A stretch of 64,000 nt of DNA from Adiantum capillus-veneris. Lineage: Eukaryota > Streptophyta > Polypodiopsida > Polypodiales > Pteridaceae. Positions 23,494-33,096 of this stretch are shown one piece after another (position 1 is the first letter of the stretch; every line of letters starts with the position of its first letter). The position numbers and the translations under genes are program-made. The notes under the pieces are model-generated. The model was not told the DNA's origin. It ran no database searches and saw nothing but the letters and a program-made list of their open reading frames with translations. Location: positions 19,423,077 to 19,487,076 of the forward strand of contig CM043946.1 in the NCBI GenBank assembly GCA_014529385.2. Direction: 5' to 3'.

Positions 23494-23511
23494 TGGTGCC
23501 CCCACTGAGGA
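23494..23511 (+). other. Primer-binding site of Tat-like element
   Basis: TGGTGCCCCCACTGAGGA starting three bases after the LTR. The first 11 bases equal the primer site of the non-autonomous element at 9028. The priming tRNA is not identified. Confidence 0.75.
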
Positions 23512-23565
23512 CAGGATTGTGTATTTTTGTGTAGAATCAACCTTTAGCATAGTCAAGTAGTTTGA

Positions 23566-23778
23566 ATGAATCACGAAAATTTGTATGATCCCTTCATTCC
23601 TATTGCAAGGCAAAAGGTACACATAATTGTTAGTACTAAGTTGCAATTTCAACGTGTCATTCGTGGAATTTTAGGTCCTCTTAGGTTGGCCGAGATAAAC
23701 GCTTCAGTAAATCCTTTTATTTTGCCTCTCATTAGGTACGACCTTAGTTTGGACGTCTATATTTTTGTTTTGTTTTAA
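23566..23778 (+). CDS. Small conserved protein, ORF1 (70 residues)
   Basis: Intact ATG-to-TAA frame between primer site and gag, reading MNHENLYDPFIPIARQ, VSTKLQFQR, INASVNPFILPL and the end SLDVYIFVLF. It is paralogous to the next ORF (23800) and orthologous in order of motifs to the minus-strand copy at 6740-6529. Between those two copies shared residues are often spelled with different codons (Val GTT/GTA, Lys AAG/AAA, Leu TTG/CTA, Arg CGT/AGA, Phe TTT/TTC), the sign of selection on protein. Basic and hydrophobic with a short conserved C-terminal DVxIF tail; no cysteines, no signal peptide. I know of no described family with this motif. It could be a chaperone, RNA-binding or packaging factor for the element. 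Confidence 0.65.
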   Translation: MNHENLYDPFIPIARQKVHIIVSTKLQFQRVIRGILGPLRLAEINASVNPFILPLIRYDLSLDVYIFVLF

Positions 23779-23799
23779 GCATTAGGTCATGCATAGACC

Positions 23800-24018
23800 A
23801 TGGATAATGGCCCAAGAGTAGAGGTTTTCCCCTTCCATTTCACTCCACACATTAGAATAAACATTGCAATTAGTAGAAAAATCCATTTTCAACAACGTAT
23901 GGTGTTCATGTTTGGTGCCCAAAGAGTAGGAGAAATTCTCGCATCACCAAACCCTGTCATCCTACCTCTTATTGATTATCATAGGTCGTTTGATGTGAAT
24001 ATCTTTATTTTGTTGTAG
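23800..24018 (+). CDS. Small conserved protein, ORF2 (72 residues)
   Basis: ATG 21 bases after the ORF1 stop, TAG stop at 24016-24018. Reads PFHFTPHIRINIAISRKIHF, FGAQRVGEILASPNPVILPL and ends SFDVNIFILL, so it repeats the layout of ORF1: [I/V]S[T/R]K[L/I]xFQ, a G-x-x-R turn, an ILPL block and a DVxIF tail. The tandem pair looks like an old duplication kept as two genes. The related split copy (35466 and 6859) is separated from its partner by an ATGA overlap. Translation from the long genomic RNA would need leaky scanning or reinitiation ahead of gag. Confidence 0.65.
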   Translation: MDNGPRVEVFPFHFTPHIRINIAISRKIHFQQRMVFMFGAQRVGEILASPNPVILPLIDYHRSFDVNIFILL

Positions 24019-24103
24019 AATAGATTGCAAGCTAGAAAACATTATTGTGTAAATCTTTTTAAGAAAGAAAAACAAAAACGGGTGTCACTTTGAAATCAAT
24101 TCA

Positions 24104-25339
24104 ATGGAAAGCCAACGCCAAATGTCTGGGTATCCTCTTTTCTTTGGAGAGCCTGGAGAGGATGCAGAATTATTTTTAGCGAATTTCAAGATGTCTTGCC
24201 GTATCAAGAGGATAATAACTGATCAAGAACGTGTAGAAATGTTTGAGGTGGTCCTTAGGAAAGATGCTAGCACTTGGTTTGACTCTTTGCCTGAGGAAGT
24301 TAAGGGGAATTACACAGAAGTTTTGAATCATTTCAAGAAATACTTCTTTGATCCCCAAAACACTCAAAAATTATGGCAAGAGATTGTTTCTCATAAGCAA
24401 AAAGACTTAGATGACTACTACTTGTATAAGTAAGAGTTTCTACGTCTTTGGGCTCTATGGATACGAAATGTTGCTAACCCTGGTGATGGTGCAGAATTTT
24501 TAAAGAAGGAGAGGTTCATAGTCGGACTCTTTCCTGACCTTAAGGTAAAAGTTGAGGCGGGTGCACCTGCTACTTTTGATGCAGCGGAAACTAGGGCTGC
24601 TGAGAAGTATAGGAAACTCAAGTGCTTAAGGGGAGAGGTTCCAATATAAGGTCTTAGACCCAAAGGTAAGTCACAAGCATCAACATCTAGGGAGCTTCCT
24701 GAGGTAACGGCTGAAGTGATTGAGAAGTTAAACGAATCTTTAAGCAGCCTGTCAATTCACCTTGCACAAGCTGTAGGTCCAAAGGGACAAGCAAAGAAGT
24801 CTGAACAGCGAGATCCACAACCTAGGAGAGTCTTGCAATGTTGGAATTGCGGAGAGTCTGGACATGGGATGTATAATTGTCCTTGGCCCCGTGGGGAGCC
24901 AGGGAGACCTAACTTGAATTACCCAGAGATGAATGCAGGTGAAGGAGCTGGTCAACAACCAAGGCTTCTACAAAGGCCAAATGGACCAAGACCACCTCCA
25001 CAAGGGGTAGAAGGAGTTCCACCTTTGCCAGATCCAAATGTGCATGTGGTAGAGGTGACAAACTCAAATGAGGCTGACATGGAAGCAAATGGCATTAAGC
25101 GTGGCCGAGGAAAAGGTAAAGAGAAAGAGGGTGTCCCATCACAGAGTGACCATGGACAAGGCAAGAAGGCAAAGAGACCAAGGAAGCTAAGAGGACTCGA
25201 CGTCGTATCAATCTCCAAGACTTTCCTCTTGGACATGGTATGGCTCCATACAACCTGTTGGAAGACATGCGAGGTAAGGGTCCTGATATCTCATGGCCTC
25301 AGTTTCTTGCATTATGCCCACAAGTTAGGAGGGATTTAA
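24104..25339 (+). pseudogene. Tat-like gag with zinc knuckle
   Basis: One frame from ATG 24104 to 25339, broken only by TAA at 24431-24433 and TAA at 24647-24649. The capsid domain shows FLANFKMSCRIKRI, STWFDSLPEEVKGNY and FKKYFFDPQN. The second part holds LNESLSSLSIHL, the CCHC knuckle CWNCGESGHGMYNC (near 24838-24879) and a basic tail (KRGRGKGKEKEG). Gag would assemble the virus-like particle and bind element RNA. The end overlaps pol by 100 bases in the -1 frame, so -1 frameshifting is a plausible route to Gag-Pol. Confidence 0.8.
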
Positions 25340-27948
25340 CAAAGGCAGTTAGCACTAGGAGAAAGGTAAAAGAGAGTTTTCCTGTTGTAAAAATTGCACA
25401 TGCTGAAATGAACGAGGATATTACACCTGTGCTAGATTGTTACATAAAAGGAAGATTGGCTAGGAAAGGTCTAGTGGATGGGGGTGCACAAATTTGCATC
25501 ATGACAGAAGGGCTCATGCAAAGACTAGGCATGCACATCCATGAGACACCTGAAATCAAAGTCAAGATGGCAAACAATAGCAAGGATAGGTGTGTAGGCA
25601 TTTGTAAAAATGTCTTTGTAGAGGCCTTTGGCATTAAGAAAGCGGTGGATTTTTATGTTATGTCGACCAAGGGAAGTGGTTATCCATTTATCCTAGGAAG
25701 ACCATGGCTAATGAAAATGCGAGCTTTGCAGGATTGGGAGAGTGGAAAGCTAATTTGCAGGAATGACAATCACAAGAAGGTTGTCTTTGACATGAAGGAG
25801 CAACGCCAAGAGGAGCTCCATGAAGAATCATCTCGAAGTGAGACGGAAGAAGATTGGACTGAAAACACTTCAGAAGAAGAAAGTAGCGGCAGCATTACTG
25901 AAGAGGAGTCCTCCATTGAAGTCATGGGGGTAAGGTTTAAGCCAAACAACCAGGAGACCTCTTCTCGAGGTTTGGAAGAGGTAGGTTCCCAAGAGAACCA
26001 AAAGGTGGAAGATGAAGGAATGTTAGAAGGTATGTTGTCTACAACACTTACAAAGGATGAAAGAGAGGAGTTCAAATGTGTGCTAAGGAAATTTCCGAGG
26101 CTTTTTGCTAAAGACTACACCGATGTGCATGGAGTAGATGTTGTTCAACACAAGATTGAGTTGAAGCCAGAGGCCACACCTAAGGCTCAAAAGCTACGAA
26201 GGCTAGGAGTCATTAAGGAGCAGGCTCTACTCAAGGAGATAAGAAAGCTTCTAGCAGCAGGTTTCATTTATCCAGTGGAGAATTCAGAGTGGGTCTCTCC
26301 CGTTGTTGTCACTCCTAAGAAAAACGGCAAGTGGAGGGTGTGTGTGGATTATCGTCCACTTAATGAGGCAACAAAAAGAGATCACTTTCCCCTCCCATTT
26401 CAGGATGAGATACTAAATGAAGTAGCTGGTCATGAGAAGTACACTGTGTGTGATGGCTACTCGGGTTACTTTCAAATAGGTATCGCATTGGAGGATCAAT
26501 TGAAAACAACCTTTGTCACTCCTTGGGGTTGTTATGCTTTTAGAGTCATGCCATTTGGCCTGACAAATGCTCCTACAACTTTCCAACGCTTCATGAACAT
26601 GGTGTTTCAAGCATTCTTTGGAAAGTCCATTAGGGTTTTTATTGATGATTTTTGCATTTATAGCTCAAAATCATTGCATCTACAAAGGGTAGAAGAAGGT
26701 TTAAAGAAGCTCTATGACATGGGAGGCCAACTCAACCCCGACAAGCTCTATGACATGGGAGGCCAACTCAACCCCGACAAGTGTCACATAGCTGAGGATG
26801 AAGTGATCTTGCTTGGTCACAAGGTTTCCTATAAAGGCATTGAGGTGGATCCTTCAAAGGCAAAGGCTCTTATTGAGCTCCCCTCACCCAAGAGTCTCAA
26901 AGAGGTCATATCATTCATTCAAAAAGTGAAGTATATGTCACGTTTTATTCACTTAGCCTCGGAGTTGCTTCATCCTTTGCAAAAGTTGACACAACAAGTA
27001 GAATTTGCATGGTCTGATGAGCTTGAAGAGTATTTTTGTAACATAAAAGTCATTTTGTCAGAGCTACCAACACTCATGCCTCCTTGTTGGGAGTACACAT
27101 TCTTTGTTAGCTCTAGTGTTGGAAGGGAAACAATTGGTGCTGTGTTGCTACAACAAGATCCCCACAGTACAAGGATGCGACCCATCTACTTTGCTAGTAG
27201 GGTCATGAATGCTTTGGAGAGAGACTACACAGAAGCAGAACTCATGATGCTTTCTCTTATGTTTGCGGTGAGAAAGTTTAGATCCTACCTGCTACCAAAA
27301 CCTTTTGTAATTCTCACTGCAGAGAATTTGTTCCCTTGGGTGTCATCTCAAATGAATCTTAGTACTAGGATCTCAAAGTGGATTATGGAGTTGCAAGAGT
27401 TTCAATACTCTTTCAAGGTAGAAGATAGTGTGCGTGCACAATTGGCAGGGATTCTCACTTATAGGGTGCATGAAAAGGAGATTAAGGTGCCTGAAGTAAA
27501 GACCCTACCATTGCCACCACCAAAAAGTATTCCTAATGCTTTTACCTTGTTCTTTGATGGAGCTTTTCGTCGAGCCACAGGAAAAGCAGGGGGAGGGCTA
27601 GTGTTGCTCAACCCAAGTGGAGAGGTGGTCATGAAAGAGAAGTTCAATCTACCAAGTTCAGCTAGCAACAATGAAGCAGAATACGACACACTAATTCATG
27701 GTTTGAAGATGTGCATTGGCCAAGGGATACAATGCCTCATGGTAAAGGGAGATGCACTTCTCATTGTTAAACAGATTTTAGGTATTTGGGCATGCAAGAA
27801 TGAAAGCTTACGGACAAAAGTTCATGCCATTCGTAGATTGTTTAATCAATTTGAAGAAGTGCAACTAAATCATATTCCTAGGAAACAGAATGAAGATGCC
27901 GATTTACTTGCACAGCAAGTAGTTACATGTGTTGAGAAAGAAGTGTAG
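25240..27948 (+). CDS. Tat-like pol: protease, reverse transcriptase, two RNase H domains
   Basis: 902-codon open frame. Order: aspartic protease with LVDGGAQICIM (DGG in place of D[S/T]G) and FILGRPWLM; RT with VSPVVVTPKKNGKWRVCVDY, CDGYSGYFQIGIALEDQ, MPFGLTNAPTTFQRF and catalytic FIDDF (Y-x-DD variant); the gypsy RNase H (GAVLLQQDP, YTEAELMMLSL); then a second RNase H (LFFDGAFRRATGKAGGGLVL, NNEAEYDTLIHGL, GDALLIVKQI, HIPRKQNEDAD), the hallmark of the Tat clade. Within RT a 36-bp tandem duplication adds KLYDMGGQLNPD a second time (26707-26778). Ends at TAG 27946-27948, after which the same frame continues into integrase. Confidence 0.9.
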   Translation: MAPYNLLEDMRGKGPDISWPQFLALCPQVRRDLTKAVSTRRKVKESFPVVKIAHAEMNEDITPVLDCYIKGRLARKGLVDGGAQICIMTEGLMQRLGMHIHETPEIKVKMANNSKDRCVGICKNVFVEAFGIKKAVDFYVMSTKGSGYPFILGRPWLMKMRALQDWESGKLICRNDNHKKVVFDMKEQRQEELHEESSRSETEEDWTENTSEEESSGSITEEESSIEVMGVRFKPNNQETSSRGLEEVGSQENQKVEDEGMLEGMLSTTLTKDEREEFKCVLRKFPRLFAKDYTDVHGVDVVQHKIELKPEATPKAQKLRRLGVIKEQALLKEIRKLLAAGFIYPVENSEWVSPVVVTPKKNGKWRVCVDYRPLNEATKRDHFPLPFQDEILNEVAGHEKYTVCDGYSGYFQIGIALEDQLKTTFVTPWGCYAFRVMPFGLTNAPTTFQRFMNMVFQAFFGKSIRVFIDDFCIYSSKSLHLQRVEEGLKKLYDMGGQLNPDKLYDMGGQLNPDKCHIAEDEVILLGHKVSYKGIEVDPSKAKALIELPSPKSLKEVISFIQKVKYMSRFIHLASELLHPLQKLTQQVEFAWSDELEEYFCNIKVILSELPTLMPPCWEYTFFVSSSVGRETIGAVLLQQDPHSTRMRPIYFASRVMNALERDYTEAELMMLSLMFAVRKFRSYLLPKPFVILTAENLFPWVSSQMNLSTRISKWIMELQEFQYSFKVEDSVRAQLAGILTYRVHEKEIKVPEVKTLPLPPPKSIPNAFTLFFDGAFRRATGKAGGGLVLLNPSGEVVMKEKFNLPSSASNNEAEYDTLIHGLKMCIGQGIQCLMVKGDALLIVKQILGIWACKNESLRTKVHAIRRLFNQFEEVQLNHIPRKQNEDADLLAQQVVTCVEKEV

Positions 27949-27954
27949 GTCATC

Positions 27955-29417
27955 ATGGTGGCAGCAACTGTCAAGCAACCGAGATACCAGGGATTGGAGT
28001 CATTGACTCCCATTATTAGCTACATTTTGGAGGGCGAGTTTCCACAAGACTTCACGAAGGCTCAGAAGAGGAGACTCATGAAGAAGGCAATTGCATATCT
28101 CTTCCTAGAAGGCTCCCTCTATCAAAGAGGGAGGGATCAAGTATGCAGAAGAGTACCAACTATTGAGGAAATTCCAGCCATTCTAAAAGGTTTGCATGAA
28201 GAAGCATATGGTGGTCATTTTGCCCAAGAATTAACTGTGAAGAAGATTTTGCTTGCGGGGTATGTTTGGCCAAGTCTGCATGTGGATGTCCAACATTGGT
28301 GTAAAAGTTGTCACAATTGTCAGGTAAATGGGAATAGAAGATTGGTTTATGGTCCAAGGCAAATCGTGCTTGCAAATGGACCGTTTGAAAAGTGGGGCAC
28401 TGATGCTATGGGTCCTCTGCCTAGGACAAAAAATGGTAAACTCTACATTCTAGTGGCTGTAGACTATATGACTAGGTGGGTGGAAGCACAAAGTTGGCAA
28501 AGGTAAATGAGAAGACAGTGAGCAAATTCATCTATACTCACATTTGTTGTAGATTTGGCACGCCTTTGGAGATTGTTTCTGATAATGGTCCAGGGTTTAG
28601 AAAGGGATTGCTCAGAGAAGTCTGTGAAGAACTTCACATTCTACATCGTCACAGTACACCCTACTATCCCCAATCAAGTGGTTTGGTAGAAAAAGCTAAT
28701 GGTGTCATTGCAGGCATCATTAGAAAGATGGTGAAAAACAAGACAAAGTTGTGGGATGACTTCTTGGATGGTGCCTTGTGGGCGTATCGAACCACATATA
28801 GGGAAGCCACGGAGTTCACACCATTTCACTTGGTCTATGGTCAAGAGGCTTTACAGCCAATTGAGCTAAACATTCCAACAATGCGACTTCATGGCAAATC
28901 AGCACAAGATGATCAAGAAGCATGGATGGATTAACTTCTTACCTTAGCTGAGCTTGAGTGGAAAAGAGAAGCAGCATACGAGTGCTATAAGAGGAAAGCC
29001 ACACAGACAAAGGAGAAGCTTGACAAGAAACTGAAGGACAAAGGCATCAATGAAGGAGATCTTGTGCTAAGGTATGACAATCGACTTGATAATCGTTTTG
29101 ATGCCAAATTTGAAACAAGATGACAAGGGCCATACATAGTCAAGAAGGCTTTCAATTCAAGTTACTATCAGCTTATGGACTTGAATGGTAAAGAGCACTC
29201 CAGGAAAGTAAACGGGTATCGCTTGAAGCCCTATTTGAGTCGCCTTCTACCAAAGGATCTACCAAAGATCTGTCAAAAGGCCACTGTCTCATGTAAGTAT
29301 TGTTACATGAAGCATGAGTGTAACTCTAGCCAAAATTCTAAGGGGCCAAACAATAAAAATCTCGTCAAGGACTCTGAAGCACTCTCTTCGAAAAAGATGC
29401 TCTATGATGGTACATGA
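27955..29417 (+). pseudogene. Tat-like integrase
   Basis: In the pol frame the zinc-binding domain reads GLHEEAYGGH..WCKSCHNC, followed by the core start KWGTDAMGPLP (first catalytic Asp) and VDYMTRWVEA. A one-base shift near 28480-28495 moves to another frame, which gives VSDNGPGF (second Asp), YYPQSSGLVEKANG (Glu) and the C-terminal QGPYIVKKAFN. Stops TAA (28932-28934) and TGA (29121-29123) interrupt it, ending at 29417. The DD(35)E triad is intact. Integrase would insert cDNA. No chromodomain is visible, as usual for Tat. Confidence 0.85.
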
Positions 29418-29430
29418 ATATACCATCATC

Positions 29431-29445
29431 CAGGGGGAGGGCTAA
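29431..29445 (+). other. Polypurine tract of Tat-like element
   Basis: CAGGGGGAGGGCTAA directly before the 3' LTR (TGATAGCC at 29446): the plus-strand priming site. Confidence 0.75.
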
Positions 29446-29631
29446 TGATAGCCGTTTTTCGGCTCTTTGTAATTGCCACAGTGAGTTACCTCACCCTACC
29501 AAAATCACCCAAACACTGTGGCTATCCCTACCATTTCACTGTACATAGGTGTGCGTAAGTCACGGGACTTTTCCCATATCTCCTTACTGAAATAAAAAAC
29601 CCTCAATTAGCTAGTCATTGGGCTAGTTGAG

Positions 29632-29665
<34 letters not shown>

Positions 29666-31868
29666 TATATTATGGCCTATGCATGTGTAAATATTTCTTT
29701 GTATATAGGGCCTAAATAAAATATTTTTTCATAATTATTTTGGTATTTATTTAAATATTTCTACCTAGGTGTGTGTTATTTATGATGTGTACATTGCCTC
29801 ACCATTACCACAATTTTTTCTTACCATTTTTCATACTCTTTATTCCATATAGAAATATTTTCATGTAAGCTTCTCTTATATTTGGTGTAACTCCACCCCA
29901 ACAAAAATCCAAAAAAACTAGTTTTATTTATGTGTATATTTTTTCACTATTGTGATTTTTCCCTTCCTACATCTATTTTGTTTTTTTTTTCTTCTAAAAA
30001 ATTAGAACACCAAATATATTTATCTTTTTATGGTAGCCTCATAATGAGAGAGATTTCTTTTGACCCCTTTATATTTTTTCCACTTATATTATTTATATTT
30101 GACATGTACATATTTTTAGACCCCTCAATATTTGATTTTCTTAGTTGTACTATTCACTTATATCATAATCTCAACAATATCTTCAATTATAGACCTACCA
30201 AATAAGGTCAAGGGTAGGTGGCATGCATACATGCACTATGGAGGGCTCACTCTTGGAGGTATTCAAAAGAATCATCCAAAGAAGGACCCCACAAGGACCT
30301 TGTGCAGTGGAAAAAAACGATCGGTTTTGCTGAATTTTTAAAGTTCACTTGCTCTCCGGATTTGAAAAGGTGATACAAACAAAAGTTGTAGCTCGTGGGC
30401 TGAACTTTTGCCTCAAAAGTTGTAGCTCGTGGGCTGAACTTTTGCCTCAAATTTTTTCATATTTTTTTGAGCTACGAGCTGTGAGCTATGATTTTATTAG
30501 TGGACCCCAGTTTTCCCATGCTATGCAGCCACACTCTCTCTTCCACTTTATCATTTTCCTCTTTCACACACACTTCTCCACTCATCATCTCCACCTCTCT
30601 CACCCCTCCTCTCTGCACCCTACTCACCTTCTCCTCAACCTTGAAGAATAAGAGAAACCATGGTGAACTCATACCTCCCACACACAATTCCATTCCAAAA
30701 TTGACCACCTAGTCTCATTTTTCCTCCTCCAAGTTACCCATATCTTTAAAAAAAACCACAAAATTCAGCCTCTTCTCTTAAAAGACAGCATCATGGTGGT
30801 TGATTACTCAGCTTCAATTACCTTGTCTCTCAAGGAAGGTCAAGAGTGGAGAAAAAATGTACCGTCAAAGCTAGTGGACCGTCAACAAGCGTCAAAATCG
30901 GCCCTACTCAAGACACTTGGAGCATCAACCTTGTAAGAAATCCACCTTTTCTTACTTCTTAAGAGTTTTTCTTCCTTATTTGTATCCTACATGGATACTC
31001 CCATTGTAAATATCCAATTCCATTTGTAAATTAATACTAACTCTACTAACACTAACCCACTATGAAAAGTCTTATCACCTCCATTTCTCTCCTCTCTCTT
31101 TCCCCACCAACTTCTTGATAATTCCAAGCAAAAGAAATTAGATAAATGGCTGAAAATCTAACCCAACCATGGTTAGAGGAGTAACCCTAGCCTTCAAAAT
31201 TGCTATAAAAGGAGGGTGTAGCTAGCACAAAAGGGGGAGCCATAAGCAAGAGCACTATGCTATAGCTTGAGAAGCCAAGCTCAACCTCTCTAGAAGGAGC
31301 TCTTGAGTGGAAGCTCATTTTCTTATGCATGTGCATGTGTTGTAATAGGGGATTAGCAAGGGAACTCTATGCCATTGTAAGAGAGAGAGTGATAATTCAA
31401 TTGAGAGTAGGAAATCTATCATTTCTCCTACTAGTGTAAGCCCAACATTTGCTGAATCAAGGAGGGTGGATTTGGACTAAGCTTGGATACTTTGTATCCC
31501 TTCCAACGTGAAGTAATGGACAACAATGATGCGTAAGGGTCTTGGTGTTTTTTGTTAAGTTCTTGATAGCTTGTCTCTGGTGTTGTCATCAATCTAGCCA
31601 TAAATTCCACATACTGTAAGAGGGCGACAGGGTGGAGAGGACTCCCCTGGCCTTAAGACAGTGATTGGGGTGGCTTTTCTTGTGATGTGTTGTGGTGAAA
31701 TTTACGCAAGCTATGTTGAACAAATACTAATCTCACTTTGATTTGTCATGACAGATTTGTAAGAAGGTATTAATGCAACAAGCACCCCCTCCCCCTTTCT
31801 CTCTCTTTCTTAAATATATAGTTGTGTTTGCTTGATCATTGCCGATACGTTTCAAAGCAGCCCAAGCA

Positions 31869-31902
<34 letters not shown>

Positions 31903-32160
31903 TTTTAGTGTGGAGAGTGTTCCATTGGTGTTAGGGTTAGTGTAAATTCCTTGCTTGTTTGTGGGTTGCTCTAACGATTCTCCTCTTTTGCGTCCTAGTT
32001 CGCTCTTAAACTAGGTGGTGCCCCTTGTGTAGTTGGGATTTGGCTGTGGGTTTGTTGTTTTGGTTTGTGTTGTGTTGTGCCCCAGCCCCATTGAGCAGCA
32101 CGGGAGCCTTGAAGGGTGTCTAGAGGTTGCTCTTCTTGTTGCCTGCCCCGGACCGCCTCA
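29446..32160 (+). repeat. 3' LTR of Tat-like element
   Basis: 2715 bp, nearly identical to the 5' LTR. Main differences are a longer (TA)n tract (about 29636-29663) and a 34-bp tandem duplication (30381-30414 and 30415-30448). TATA box at 31204-31210. Confidence 0.9.
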
Positions 32161-32164
32161 GTAG

Positions 32165-32904
32165 TAGCCCATGTGCAAGAAGAGTAGGGAAAAAAGCAAG
32201 CCCAGATGCTTGATGAAGACCAAATGGAGCGGTCTAGGCCTATAGATGAGGATATGCAGGTAAAGGTAGTGTGTGGTGCCATGCTAATGGCCATGCTGAT
32301 GAAAGTAGCAGTGGAATGTGCCATGATGGTGCAGCAGGTGCAACATTTTTCCAGAAGGGATGGAGCAATCGTACCTATGGAGGAAGTCAAGATGAATGCA
32401 AAAGAGAATGAGTTTCTCTCTTCCTTGGAAGAGCCTGATGCAATAGTAGAAGAGGTGCTTAAAGAAAAAGTGATTGAAGCTGAAGAGCAAGAGGTGTTGA
32501 TCGACCTTGAAGGGCCGGTAGACAAGGAAGGGCTCAATGATGCTGGAATTGAGTGTATGGACAAAGAAGAGGTTGTGATGCCAAAGATGGTGGAGATTCC
32601 AATGCAGTAGACATGTCCAATGGTGGAGAAAGAAGAATCCCAAGGAGTGACTTTCCTTCCATTAAAGGTATGTAAGCTATGGTTGATGGATAGGGTAGTA
32701 GATGCAGATATGTGGTGGTTGGCTCACCAAGTGCAGGGTTTTATGGTGAAATCCTCCACTTTATTTGGTTGGGAGGGAGGGTCAGACATGTGTTGGAGCT
32801 TGGTGTCAGGTAGGCTAGGGCCAGCCTACACACATGATGGTCTAGGTGCTACGGTACGGCACTATGTTGAGCAGTTACAAATGGGTGGAAGATATCAAAG
32901 GTAG
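32165..32904 (+). pseudogene. ORF of the non-autonomous element, 3' part
   Basis: Continues the frame of 20239-20815 beyond the Tat-like element. It runs to 32904 with only TAG stops at 32185-32187 and 32608-32610. The product is acidic (VEEVLKEKVIEAEEQEVLID, CMDKEEVVMPK), then more hydrophobic with tryptophans (CKLWLMDRVVDADMWWLAHQ). Counting both parts the frame is about 440 codons. No known domain is visible. It may be a LARD-specific protein or a captured host gene. Confidence 0.45.
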
Positions 32905-33096
32905 GTGTTTGATCTAGGTGGAAGCTATATGATGCAGGGGGTGGGGCAACCCACTTGAAGGTTTGACACTAGGCAAAACAAAACTGTATACATATGGTTT
33001 TGGTTTTCTCATAGTGTGTGCCAGGTTTTGCAATTAATAGGGTAATAAGCTCTTATGTGGCTGAGCATAAATGCTCAACTAGGGGGTGGACAATGA
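32905..33096 (+). other. 3' end of non-autonomous element with purine tract
   Basis: Short stretch between the ORF and the 3' LTR; AACTAGGGGGTGGA at 33078-33091 lies a few bases from the LTR start and is the likely polypurine tract. Confidence 0.5.

Larger units (their letters stand above)
20816..32160 (+). mobile_element. Tat-like Ty3/gypsy retrotransposon, full length
   Basis: 11,345 bp with LTRs 20816-23490 and 29446-32160 (TG...CA ends), primer site 23494, two small ORFs, gag, pol (protease, RT, RNase H, plant-type second RNase H, integrase) and a polypurine tract before the 3' LTR. The target duplication is GTAG (20812-20815 and 32161-32164). The LTRs are almost identical apart from a 34-bp tandem duplication and a longer (TA)n in the 3' LTR, implying a recent insertion. 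Coding frames nevertheless carry several stops and one shift, so it was probably mobilised in trans or decayed quickly. Confidence 0.9.

Noticed and set aside
20812-32165. 5-bp target duplication GTAGT for the Tat-like element
   Set aside because: The fifth base is the first base of the LTR, which both LTRs share as TGATAG, so a 4-bp GTAG is the safer reading. The same applies to ACGT(T) of the outer element.
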